The notes beneath the pieces are model-generated. The model had not been told where the DNA came from. It saw nothing but the letters and a program-made list of their open reading frames with translations, and made no database searches. A stretch of DNA of 64,000 nucleotides. It comes from Rhizobium lentis (lineage in GTDB: Bacteria > Pseudomonadota > Alphaproteobacteria > Rhizobiales > Rhizobiaceae). Positions 26,236-34,267 of this stretch are shown piece after piece; position 1 is the stretch's first letter; each line of letters begins with the position of its first letter. A program made the translations under genes and the position numbers. The stretch is taken from the NCBI RefSeq assembly GCF_017352135.1, contig NZ_CP071454.1, forward strand, positions 744,001-808,000, written 5' to 3'.

Positions 26236-27891
26236 GTGAACAGCCCTGTCGACCAGCTTCCAGATGACCTTGCCAGTGCGCTCGCACTGCTGGCGGAAGA
26301 GCGAGCGCTGCGTGTTGCTGCCGAGGTGGAAGCGGCGACAGCCAAGGCGGAAGCTGCCAGCGCAAAAGCGCTCGTGTCACATTCCGAGGCGCTGATCGCG
26401 CGGCTGAAGCTGGAGATCGAGAAGGTCCGCCGAGAGCTTTACGGCAGCCGCTCTGAGCGCAAGGCGCGGCTTCTCGAACAGATGGAACTGCAACTCGAAG
26501 AACTCGAAGCTGATGCCGGCGAAGACGAACTCGCGGCAGAGATGGTTGCCAAAAGCTCGACCGTCAGGGCCTTCGAGCGCAAGCGTCCGTCACGCAAGCC
26601 CTTTCCTGAACACCTGCCGCGCGAGCGCGTCGTTATTGCCGCCCCATCCAGTTGCCCATGCTGTGGATCGGCCAAGCTGTCGAAGCTCGGCGAGGATATC
26701 ACCGAGACCCTGGAGGTCATCCCGCGTCAGTGGAAGGTTATCCAGACGGTGCGGGAGAAGTTCACCTGCCGCGAGTGCGAGAAGATTACGCAGCCGCCAG
26801 CACCCTTCCATGTGACACCCCGCGGCTTTGCCGGCCCGAACCTTCTGGCGATGATCCTGTTCGAGAAGTACGCCCAGCATCAGCCGCTCAATCGCCAGAG
26901 CGAGCGCTTTGCCCGAGAGGGGATCGATCTCAGCGTGTCAACGCTTGCCGATCAGGTCGGCGCGTGTGCTGCAGCCCTGAAGCCCATCCATTCGTTGATC
27001 GAGGCCCATGTCCTAGCGGCCGAGCGGCTGCATGGCGACGACACGACTGTGCCGATCCTGGCGAAGGGAAAGACCGATACCGGCCGCATCTGGACCTACG
27101 TTCGGGACGATCGGCCGTTCGGCGGACAGTCACCGCCCGCCGCCCTCTACTATTCCTCTCGGGATCGGCGGCAGGAGCATCCAGAGCGACATCTGAAGAC
27201 CTTCACCGGCATTCTGCAGGCGGATGCCTATGGCGGCTATAACCCGCTGTTCAAAGCAGATCGCGATCCCGCGCCTCTGCGCCAAGCACTCTGCTGGGCA
27301 CATTCGCGCCGCAAGTTCTTCGTGCTGGCCGACATTGCCACGAACGCCAAACGTGGCAGCAAAGCCGCACCGATCTCACCAATGGCATTGGAGGCCGTCA
27401 AACGGATCGATGCCCTGTTCGATATCGAACGGGAGATCAACGGTCTTAGCCCCGAGCAGCGCCAGGAGCGCCGCCGCAAAGGCAGCCAGCCGCTCGTCGA
27501 AGAACTGCATGACTGGCTCCAAACCGAGCGGGCAAAGCTGTCGCGCAGTTCTCCTGTCTCTGAGCCGATCGACTACATGTTGAAGCGCTGGAACGGCTTC
27601 ACGGCCTTCCTCGAAGACGGCCGGATTTGCCTGACGAATAATGCCGCCGAACGCGCGCTCAGAGGCTTTGCTCTCGGAAGAAAGTCATGGCTCTTCGCCG
27701 GATCGGATCGTGGTGCTGATCGTGCCGCCTTCATGGCCACGCTGATCATGACCGCCAAGCTTAATGACATCGACCCACAGGCTTGGCTCGCCGACGTTCT
27801 CGCCAACATTGCCGACACGCCGATCAGCAGGCTGGAGCAATTGCTGCCGTGGAACTGGAAACCGACGCAAACAGCAGCCGTTGCGGCATAG
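26236..27891 (+). CDS. tnpC: IS66 family transposase TnpC
   Basis: A 551-residue DDE transposase. The N-terminal 90 residues form a helical, probably coiled-coil region (ALLAEERALRVAAEVEAATA) followed by a zinc-finger-like domain (CPCCGSAKLSKLGED, FTCRECEKITQPP). Catalytic-domain landmarks: LHGDDTTVPILAKGKT (first Asp), GILQADAYGGYNPLF (second Asp) and the NNAAERALRGFALGRKSWLF region (Glu), then FMATLIMTAKLNDIDPQAWL at the end. Start GTG 26236. Full length, no stop or frameshift. Confidence 0.93.
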   Translation: MNSPVDQLPDDLASALALLAEERALRVAAEVEAATAKAEAASAKALVSHSEALIARLKLEIEKVRRELYGSRSERKARLLEQMELQLEELEADAGEDELAAEMVAKSSTVRAFERKRPSRKPFPEHLPRERVVIAAPSSCPCCGSAKLSKLGEDITETLEVIPRQWKVIQTVREKFTCRECEKITQPPAPFHVTPRGFAGPNLLAMILFEKYAQHQPLNRQSERFAREGIDLSVSTLADQVGACAAALKPIHSLIEAHVLAAERLHGDDTTVPILAKGKTDTGRIWTYVRDDRPFGGQSPPAALYYSSRDRRQEHPERHLKTFTGILQADAYGGYNPLFKADRDPAPLRQALCWAHSRRKFFVLADIATNAKRGSKAAPISPMALEAVKRIDALFDIEREINGLSPEQRQERRRKGSQPLVEELHDWLQTERAKLSRSSPVSEPIDYMLKRWNGFTAFLEDGRICLTNNAAERALRGFALGRKSWLFAGSDRGADRAAFMATLIMTAKLNDIDPQAWLADVLANIADTPISRLEQLLPWNWKPTQTAAVAA

Positions 27892-27899
27892 GATCAACG

Positions 27900-28175
27900 A
27901 TGGATCGCAAAGCCAACCGAGCTATCATTCGGAAAATATTGCTCACCGAGTGGGACCCCATCGGGGTGTCGGACATTCCTGAAGCGCAAGACGAATATGA
28001 TGCCTATGCCGATACCGTCTTTGGCATGCTGGCCAACCAAACCGCCTCAGTTGATGCCATCGCCCAGTATCTCTTCAAGATCGCGACCGAGCACATGGGG
28101 CTCTCATACCCAGAACTTACAGAGCGCTGTGATAAGGCGGCAAGAGCCGTCGCGGCACTTCAGTCAGACCGCTGA
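27900..28175 (+). CDS. Small accessory protein carried by the IS66 element, 91 aa
   Basis: A soluble helical protein (MDRKANRAIIRKILLTEWDPIG start, then DEYDAYADTVFGMLANQTAS) located inside the element boundaries, 8 bp after tnpC and 46 bp before the right end. It is not one of the three canonical IS66 proteins. The motif WDPIG near the N-terminus followed by DEYD recalls small hypothetical proteins found in rhizobial chromosomes and elements, but the family has no function known to me. It may be a passenger or a regulatory gene. ATG 27900 follows TAGGATCAACG. Confidence 0.65.
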   Translation: MDRKANRAIIRKILLTEWDPIGVSDIPEAQDEYDAYADTVFGMLANQTASVDAIAQYLFKIATEHMGLSYPELTERCDKAARAVAALQSDR

Positions 28176-28201
28176 ACCTACACACCATCAGCGCCAGGTG
28201 C

Positions 28202-28221
28202 GGCAATCACCGGATGCTTAC
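28202..28221 (-). repeat. Right terminal inverted repeat of IS66 element
   Basis: On the minus strand it begins GTAAGCATCCGGTGATT, the characteristic IS66 end. Confidence 0.85.
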
Positions 28222-28229
28222 TGCATGGG
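28222..28229. repeat. Right target-site duplication of the IS66 element
   Basis: TGCATGGG, identical to 25350-25357. Confidence 0.9.
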
Positions 28230-28550
28230 GTGGCCTGGCGGTTGTGGTCGTCGTTGCGGCGCTGACGAGCGAGAGGCTTGGCTGGGTACCAAACATAACG
28301 TGGCTGAAATTTTTAGGCGCTGCGTCGTTCTCGATCTACATATTTCAGCAGCTGTTCTTCACTTTGAGTGGAACACTGTTCAGTGATCTGACCAGACTTT
28401 CAGGAATAAATTTTCGGTATCTCTGGTTTTGGCCCGATGGATGTGGCGATAGCTGCCGGTGGCGGTGCTCTGATTTACATGTCCATTGAAAAGCCCCTTG
28501 GGCATTACCTCAAATCGATCAGGCTCAGAGCTAAGATTGTTGCAGCTTAG
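28222..28550 (+). pseudogene. 3' remnant of the same AT3-family acyltransferase
   Basis: After the element the frame reads WGGLAVVVVVAALTSERL, then WLKFLGAASFSIYIFQQLFF, the typical last helices of an acyltransferase-3 protein (FSIYIFQ is a common motif). A further frameshift is needed at about 28420-28437 to reach MDVAIAAGGGALIYMSIEKP and the natural end at TAG 28548-28550. Thus this half has its own disabling shift, in addition to the insertion. Confidence 0.75.
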
Positions 28551-28582
28551 CACACTCCGAAAGTTGGCTGTTTTCTACAGAG

Positions 28583-28615
28583 ATCCAGGGCGTCGGTAAT
28601 TCGCAGGCCCTGGAT
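28583..28615. other. Perfect 9-bp inverted repeat
   Basis: ATCCAGGGC and GCCCTGGAT are separated by 15 bases in the space between the acyltransferase remnant and the convergent acyltransferase gene. It could form a weak bidirectional terminator; neither side has a clear T-tract. The rest of 28551-28763 shows no gene. Confidence 0.35.
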
Positions 28616-28763
28616 GAACAGCAGCTTTCCTCGGCACTTGGGGTGCATTCGCCTGGAGAGCCATAGCGAAGTCAGCAGGGCAGCTTTCACACAAGTTGCT
28701 CAGGAGGAACGCAGCGAGACGAAATGGACGCGTGCAGACTCCGTTTGCGCTGCACCATTCCGT

Positions 28764-30851
28764 TCAACGCACCGGCGTATCAATTGTCTTACCGGTCAGT
28801 TGAGACTGTTTGTCGGAAAAGGACGTCGTCCTCATCTTCTCATCGTCCGCCGGAAGGACCGCCCTGGCGGCAACTTCCGAGCCGACAGTCGATAGATGCT
28901 GGTTGTCTATGAACAATGGCGCGCCATCGACGGTGGAAAAACTACACCGAGCTTGCGGGCAAAGGGCGTTGAACGGATCGACCAGGACCACGCCGGGCGG
29001 TGATTTCTCTGCAACGCGCGTGACGATATCTCTGACCGGATCCTTGAAATTCGCGACAGCCTTCATCGGGGCATCGTACGGCGTCAAATCACGATCACCA
29101 TCGAGCCACCCTCCAAACGTCGACCTGAAGGGGATCGCACGCTGGAGCACGGCACGAACAGGGTTGAAGTTGAATAAGGGAACGTCTTGCAGAAGGACGA
29201 CATCCTTATCGAGTGCCCGCAACTGCGCGACCTGCGATGCGAGCGCCGATTCCAAAGTCGGCCCATTTTGGTTTTCGGCCTGCTCTGCGCCATTGGCGCC
29301 CGGACGAACATAGCGCGAGCCGGCATCTGCTTCACGCATCGGAGCAGACCAGTAACCAGCCAGGATAACTTTCTTGATCGCGTCGTTTTCACGCAGCAAA
29401 TCCATCACCTTGGCATTATACGTCGAGCATTCTGCATCATGGCGCGGATGGTTGGGCATATAGCGCGTGGCGTCTGTCAGCGGCGGGCAGGACGTCTTGG
29501 TGAAGACGTAAAGCTGGTAGCCCCGTTCTTGCGCGACGGCTCGCAATCCGGGCGCAAGTGCGGCTGCATGGCTGTCGCCAATCAAGGCTATCGCAGGCTC
29601 CGCTTTGCCTGAAACTTGGCAGTCGCCACCGGTCGCTGGGGAGGTTGCTCCATAGGATACGAGGCACGCTTCGCGATCGCCTGCGATCTCTTCAATCTTG
29701 ACGACCTGCGGACCAAATCTCTGCGGAATGCCGGCCAGGAGCGCGGTCAGCGCGAAAGGAAGCGCAAAAACTGCAAGGGCCGTTGCATAGCGCCAAAGCG
29801 TGCGGCCATCGGAAACACCCGGGCGCCGAAATGGCTTCTCCACGAGATAATACGTCAGAACTGCCAGGACAAAAGAGATCGCAACGATGAGCAAAGCCAT
29901 CGACTGCTGCAATGGCCAGACGGAGGCGACGCTGGCGAAACTTAAAAGCGGCCAATGCCATAGATACCAGGAATATGAGACAAGTCCGACAAAAACGAAC
30001 GGCCGCGAACCGAGCGCAAAAGCCACTATCGAGCCCGGGGTCGCAATCAGCAGCGCCGACCCGAGAACCGGCAAAAGCGCCGAAGCCCCGGGGAAAGGCG
30101 TGGATTCGGTGTAGACGCAGATCGGCACGACGATTAAAGCCGCGCCGATCAAGGCAATGGCGTTGACGACCGCGCTTCCCCCTCGATCGAGGCGCAAACT
30201 CTTTGTCTCCATGACCGCGAGAATGCCGCCAATCCCCAGTTCCCATGCGCGGGTCGGAAGCAGGTAGAAGGTGAAAGCCGGATTGATCTTCAACGCTGCG
30301 ACGGAAAAGATGAAGGAGAGTACGACAAGCGTTGCGATCGCGGGAAGAATGGCCCGCTTGAAGTAGCGGTTCAGGAACAAAATGATCCAGGGGAAGACCA
30401 TATAGAACTGTTCCTCGACGCCGAGACTCCAGGTCATCAGCATCGGTAGCTGATCGGAGGCCGGCGAGAAATAATTGCTGGAAAGCCAATAATAGACGTT
30501 GGAAAAGCCAAACATGGCGGCAACGGCACTCTGCGAAAACTTCCTGAATTCGCCAGGCGATAGCAGGAAAAAACCGAACAGAAACGAAACAACCAGCACG
30601 AAAAACAATGCCGGCAATATGCGCCGCGCCCGTCGGGCGTAGAATCTTGTGAATTTGAATTCAGATTTTAGAATGTCGCCATAAATATGTCCTGTAATGA
30701 GATAACCGGAGATGACGAAGAAAATATCGACACCAACGAATCCGCCCGAAAATGACCCCAGACCTGCATGAAACAGCACAACGGAAATGACGGCAACCGA
30801 ACGAAGACCATCGATATCTGGTCGGTAAGCGCGTACGGGATTGTTGTGCAT
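28764..30851 (-). CDS. AT3-SGNH O-acyltransferase (OafA/OatA type)
   Basis: A 695-residue inner-membrane enzyme. The N-terminal half is an acyltransferase-3 domain (YRPDIDGLRSVAVISVVLFH with the conserved Arg and His, GGFVGVDIFFVISGYLITGH, FYARRARRILPALF, WSLGVEEQFYMVFP) with ten or more membrane segments. The C-terminal third is a periplasmic SGNH domain: block I IALIGDSHAAALAPG (Ser), and NQHLSTVGS with the catalytic-type His. Such proteins pass acetyl groups across the membrane and onto surface polysaccharide or peptidoglycan. ATG 30851 (MHNNPVRAYRPD) has AAGGA seven bases upstream; the open frame extends 27 codons further without support. Divergent from pssD. Confidence 0.85.
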   Translation of the reverse strand: MHNNPVRAYRPDIDGLRSVAVISVVLFHAGLGSFSGGFVGVDIFFVISGYLITGHIYGDILKSEFKFTRFYARRARRILPALFFVLVVSFLFGFFLLSPGEFRKFSQSAVAAMFGFSNVYYWLSSNYFSPASDQLPMLMTWSLGVEEQFYMVFPWIILFLNRYFKRAILPAIATLVVLSFIFSVAALKINPAFTFYLLPTRAWELGIGGILAVMETKSLRLDRGGSAVVNAIALIGAALIVVPICVYTESTPFPGASALLPVLGSALLIATPGSIVAFALGSRPFVFVGLVSYSWYLWHWPLLSFASVASVWPLQQSMALLIVAISFVLAVLTYYLVEKPFRRPGVSDGRTLWRYATALAVFALPFALTALLAGIPQRFGPQVVKIEEIAGDREACLVSYGATSPATGGDCQVSGKAEPAIALIGDSHAAALAPGLRAVAQERGYQLYVFTKTSCPPLTDATRYMPNHPRHDAECSTYNAKVMDLLRENDAIKKVILAGYWSAPMREADAGSRYVRPGANGAEQAENQNGPTLESALASQVAQLRALDKDVVLLQDVPLFNFNPVRAVLQRAIPFRSTFGGWLDGDRDLTPYDAPMKAVANFKDPVRDIVTRVAEKSPPGVVLVDPFNALCPQARCSFSTVDGAPLFIDNQHLSTVGSEVAARAVLPADDEKMRTTSFSDKQSQLTGKTIDTPVR

Positions 30852-30920
30852 CCGATTGTCCTTTCGAGGCGATCCAAAGCGATACATTGCTATTCGCGAA
30901 GCCAATGCCAAACGGGCCAC

Positions 30921-30953
30921 ATTGCATTGCATTCAAAAATGATGCATTGCAAT
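30921..30953. promoter_or_regulatory. Imperfect palindrome in the divergent acyltransferase/pssD-like intergenic region
   Basis: ATTGCATTGCAT and ATGCATTGCAAT are inverted copies matching at 10 of 12 positions, separated by nine mostly A-rich bases. The position between two divergent start codons, about 70 bp from one and 125 bp from the other, suits an operator. No regulator is assigned. Confidence 0.4.
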
Positions 30954-31075
30954 AGAAAATCACGCTCTCCAACGCATGGCTCGCAAAATGTGAACAAATC
31001 GCAACGGGCTGATGTCTAAATATGCTGCGAGACCATAGCAGCGCAGATCGTAAATAGTGCGAGGGATGGACTGAG

Positions 31076-31537
31076 ATGACTGACGGGAAACCACGGAAAA
31101 TTCTGGCCGCCTCATCTGGAGGGGGCCACTGGGAACAGATGATGGCAATGCGCGCCGCCTTCGAGGGCAGCGAGGTTGTTTTCGCCACCACGATTCCCGG
31201 TCTCCTTAAAAAGTACGAGATCAGCAATGGCGTGGTTTTGCCCGACTGCAGCCGCGACTCGATCGTTATGTCGATCAAGTGTTTTTTCAGCGCATTCTAC
31301 ATTGTCTTCAAGCTGAAGCCCGACGTCATTCTGTCGACGGGAGCCGCTCCGGGTTTGTTCTGCCTGTTGGCCGGCAGGCTCATGGGCAAGCGCACGATCT
31401 GGATCGATAGTGTGGCCAATGTCGAGAAACTGTCCTTATCGGGAAAACTGGCCGGCCATATTGCGACGCTCTGGCTCACGCAATGGCAACATCTTTCGCG
31501 GCCGGATGGCCCCCATTACGCAGGAGCTGTCCTTTGA
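31076..31537 (+). CDS. pssD: PssD-like (Alg14-type) glucuronosyltransferase subunit
   Basis: A 153-residue protein of the Alg14/Cps14F type: KILAASSGGGHWEQMMAM, EVVFATTIPGL, KLKPDVILSTGAAPGLFC and GKRTIWIDSVANVEKLSLSG. In R. leguminosarum PssD acts with PssE to transfer the second glucuronic acid of the EPS repeat unit; the same two-protein split exists in pneumococcal Cps14F/G and eukaryotic Alg14/Alg13. It anchors the complex to the membrane. Start ATG 31076 follows GAGGGATGGACTGAG. The pssE-like gene overlaps its stop. Symbol is by family and partner, not a database match. Confidence 0.75.
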   Translation: MTDGKPRKILAASSGGGHWEQMMAMRAAFEGSEVVFATTIPGLLKKYEISNGVVLPDCSRDSIVMSIKCFFSAFYIVFKLKPDVILSTGAAPGLFCLLAGRLMGKRTIWIDSVANVEKLSLSGKLAGHIATLWLTQWQHLSRPDGPHYAGAVL

Positions 31538-32010
31538 TCCTTGTTACCGTCGGAACGCAGCTGCCGTTTGATCGCCTCGTCAAGGCCGTCGACACCTTCG
31601 CCAAGGACCTGACGAGACCGGTGCTGGCGCAGATTGGCAAAGGCACCTACACCCCACAGAACATGAAATGGATCAAGAATATCGAACCTGCGGACTTCGA
31701 TAGGGTCTTCCGCGATGCGAGTGTCATCGTCTCACACGCTGGAATCGGCACCGTGCTGACGGCGAAACGTTTCGGCAAGCCGATCATCCTCGTGCCCCGG
31801 AAGGCAGCCCTTGGGGAGCACCGAAACGATCACCAGCTTGCCACCGTCAGCCAGCTCGTCGGCCGGCCAGGCATTTATGTCGCGCAGAGCGATGACGAAC
31901 TCAGGGATTATCTCCTCCAGGACCTGGACAGTCCCTCCCATGAAGACCCGTCCGATATCGGCCGGACGTCGCTGGTCAATTATTTGAAGGGTTATCTCGC
32001 GGCAGGCTGA
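31534..32010 (+). CDS. pssE: PssE-like (Alg13-type) glucuronosyltransferase catalytic subunit
   Basis: A 158-residue protein of the GT28 C-terminal type: ILVTVGTQLPFDRLVKAVD, VLAQIGKGTY, and the UDP-sugar site ASVIVSHAGIGTVLTAKRF followed by KPIILVPRKAALGEHRNDHQ. The start is TTG 31534, overlapping the pssD-like stop (TTGA), with AGGAG seven bases upstream. With PssD it should add a GlcA residue from UDP-GlcA, which the dehydrogenase at 47619 would make. Confidence 0.77.
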   Translation: MILVTVGTQLPFDRLVKAVDTFAKDLTRPVLAQIGKGTYTPQNMKWIKNIEPADFDRVFRDASVIVSHAGIGTVLTAKRFGKPIILVPRKAALGEHRNDHQLATVSQLVGRPGIYVAQSDDELRDYLLQDLDSPSHEDPSDIGRTSLVNYLKGYLAAG

Positions 32011-32050
32011 ACCGGCAAACCGGCACAGACGCCTCCGAGACCAGGGAGAT

Positions 32051-32746
32051 TCAGTCCTTGCAATCGCGGCCGGCAATGTGTCCGACGAGTTCGGGCACGA
32101 TGACTTTCGAGGCACTTTCGGGCCGCGGATGCGCGCCGTCGGGAATTGCGGCGGCCAGCTCGTCCGAACTCAGGCGCTCCCAGCCGGGCCGGTAATCGAC
32201 AAACTCCAGGCCACGTTTTTGTGCCTCCGCCTGATGAGCCGAGATATAACTATCGACGAAGGGCCGGATCAGCCCCCGCAGTCCCGAAAACGGATTCATT
32301 GCCATGAGGATGATCCGCGCCCGCGGCAGGCGTTGATGAAGCCGATCGAGAATGACGCCCATATTCTTTCGACTTTGCGCCAGCGACACGAACCGGTGCA
32401 ACGTCGCGTCATTGGCGTAAAGCTCGATCAGAACGATATCCGGCTGCTCGGCAATGACGCGATCCAGCTGGGTCAAAGCCCATGTCGACGTCTCACCGCT
32501 CTTTGCGACATTCTCGACGCTTACGGGTCTCTGCAGGCAGGCCGCAAGCCTTGTCTGAAGACGGGGCTGCCATCCCCCGCGTGCCGTCAGGGATGTTCCG
32601 AAAGCCACTATTTTCACGGGCGCAAGGTTCTCGGCATTACTCTTCCCGGTCATTGAAACCATTAAGAGGCCGGCCAAAAACAGAACCGGACCCCATGCCA
32701 AACGGCTCTCAGTCGGCACGGCTCGCCAAAACTGTAAACACATCAT
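32051..32746 (-). CDS. Exported SGNH/GDSL-family hydrolase
   Basis: A serine esterase of the SGNH fold. Block I reads VAFGTSLTARGGW (GTSL replacing the usual GDSL), block III LYANDA with the Asn, and block V IPDGAHPRPES carrying the Asp/His pair. ATG 32746 or 32743 (MMCLQFWRAV) gives a hydrophobic signal or anchor (WGPVLFLAGLLMVSM) before the domain; the open frame reaches 32926 but that extra part looks non-coding. No strong ribosome binding site marks the start. A role in removing acyl groups from exported polysaccharide is plausible but inferred from the neighbourhood. Confidence 0.7.
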   Translation of the reverse strand: MMCLQFWRAVPTESRLAWGPVLFLAGLLMVSMTGKSNAENLAPVKIVAFGTSLTARGGWQPRLQTRLAACLQRPVSVENVAKSGETSTWALTQLDRVIAEQPDIVLIELYANDATLHRFVSLAQSRKNMGVILDRLHQRLPRARIILMAMNPFSGLRGLIRPFVDSYISAHQAEAQKRGLEFVDYRPGWERLSSDELAAAIPDGAHPRPESASKVIVPELVGHIAGRDCKD

Positions 32747-32944
32747 GAAGCGACCATATCTCGGCGGGAGCCATTCGTCACCCGGCAGCACATCCTTTTT
32801 GGAACGGCTCGTGAGGCTTTCGCGGAGCCAACCTGAATCAGGCTTGAGACAATCATGAAGATCTGGTCTCACGCCTGTTTCAGTGCGCAAAGTGAGCCTT
32901 GCGCTTGTTGCGACATGCGCCGCCAACAGCGCGGAAGGCCGCCA

Positions 32945-34252
32945 TCATTCCTCACGAAATACGTGCTGCATCTGATCGGTCAGCGGCTTCGTCAGGTAAG
33001 AGATAACGGTCCTATCGCCGATCTTGATAAAGACCTCGGCCGGCATGCCGGGATAGAGCTTTATCGATTTCAGTTTTGCGATACTCTGAGCCTCCGGCTT
33101 GACGCGCAGCGGATAGTAGCTGATCCCAGTGCGCTCATCCTTGACGATGTCAGGCGCGATGGAGGTGATCACCGCCTGCACGTCGGGCGTCGTGCGCTGA
33201 TCAAAGGCGCTAAAACGCACATCGACGGATTGGCCGACATGGACCTGGTCGATATCGCGCGTGGCGACCTTCGCTTCGACGGTAAGGTCGTCGTTTTCGG
33301 GGACGACGAGCCCCAGCGTCTGACCGGCTTCGATAACGCCATTGACCGTGTGCACCGACAATTCGTGAACGCGGCCGCTGAGCGGCGCGGTAATGTCGAG
33401 ACGGCGGAGTTGATCGAGCGCAGTGCCGCGGCGCTCCTCATTTTCGGCGATCTGAGCTTCGACATCGGTCAGGTCCTTTGCGATCTCCGAACGACGATCC
33501 TCATCCAGCTGAATCGACTGTCGGTCGATTTCTATCGCCTTGCCCTCAGCCTCCGCCTTTGCAGCGATTTCCTGACCGCTGTTACCTTGGAGATCGGCGC
33601 GGGCGCGCTTGAGCGTATTCAAACGCTGAAGTGTAACAAGACCCTTCTTGTAGAGAACATCGACGGCTTCGAGCTCCTGTTCTATCAAGCCGAGGGAGTC
33701 GCCGGTGGCGTTGATCTGAACGACCAAGCCTTTGATCTGCTCGCCCAGCTGGTCCTTGCGCGACGCCAGCTGACTCTTCATTCCGACCAGCGCTGACCTG
33801 CGGCTGTCGAATAACTTCCGCTCGCCGTCGAGCAGCTGCTGCGCCGCGGTGCTGGATGTCAGATCGCTGAGGTTTTCTTCGACTTCGAACGACGCGGCGC
33901 CGATCCGCTCCGCCTTCAGGCGGGCGCGGCGCGCATAAAGCTGAGCAAGCGTGCTCTCGACAATCGACAGCTGTGCTCTTGTCGCCGTTCCATCAAGCCG
34001 TATCAAAACCTGTCCGGCCGAAACATGCTGGTTTTCGGAGACCAGAAGTTCCGAGACGATACCTCCCGTCAGATGCTGGATCTTCTTGACGTCGCCGTCC
34101 ACAACAACGACGCCTTCGCCAATGACGGCGCTGGAAAGCTCCGTCGTCGCCGCCCATCCGCCGATGCCGCAAACCAGCGCAATGGACAGCGCGCCGACAA
34201 GGGCGACATGTCGGTTGAGGGACCGTTTCGATTCACTGATAACCTTATTCAC
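32945..34252 (-). CDS. prsE: Type I secretion membrane fusion protein, PrsE-like
   Basis: A 435-residue HlyD-family adaptor with a short cytoplasmic N-terminus, one membrane segment (LVGALSIALVCGIGGWAA), a biotinyl-lipoyl-like half (IQHLTGGIVSELLVSENQHV), a long coiled coil and the closing beta segment YPGMPAEVFIKIGDRTVISYL. It joins the ATPase PrsD to an outer-membrane TolC-like channel. PrsDE of R. leguminosarum secretes the PlyA/PlyB glycanases and Rap adhesins; homologues of both substrate types lie next door. Start is GTG 34252, behind GGAAGGAAGATT, 15 bp after prsD. Confidence 0.82.
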   Translation of the reverse strand: MNKVISESKRSLNRHVALVGALSIALVCGIGGWAATTELSSAVIGEGVVVVDGDVKKIQHLTGGIVSELLVSENQHVSAGQVLIRLDGTATRAQLSIVESTLAQLYARRARLKAERIGAASFEVEENLSDLTSSTAAQQLLDGERKLFDSRRSALVGMKSQLASRKDQLGEQIKGLVVQINATGDSLGLIEQELEAVDVLYKKGLVTLQRLNTLKRARADLQGNSGQEIAAKAEAEGKAIEIDRQSIQLDEDRRSEIAKDLTDVEAQIAENEERRGTALDQLRRLDITAPLSGRVHELSVHTVNGVIEAGQTLGLVVPENDDLTVEAKVATRDIDQVHVGQSVDVRFSAFDQRTTPDVQAVITSIAPDIVKDERTGISYYPLRVKPEAQSIAKLKSIKLYPGMPAEVFIKIGDRTVISYLTKPLTDQMQHVFREE

Positions 34253-34267
34253 AATCTTCCTTCCGGC

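Larger units (their letters stand above)
25358..28221. mobile_element. Complete IS66-family insertion sequence, 2864 bp
   Basis: Boundaries come from imperfect terminal inverted repeats: left GTAATCCCACGGTGAGGGCC and, read on the minus strand from 28221, right GTAAGCATCCGGTGATTGCC (14 of 20 identical; both begin GTAA and carry CGGTGA, as in the IS66 family). It is flanked by the exact duplication TGCATGGG. It carries the three standard genes tnpA, tnpB and tnpC plus a fourth small gene. All look intact, so the copy may be active. It lies in the acyltransferase remnant. Confidence 0.92.

Noticed and set aside
28614..28895. 93-codon plus-strand frame at the end of the AT3-SGNH gene
   Set aside because: Overlaps the true minus-strand gene and has no recognisable domain or start signal.
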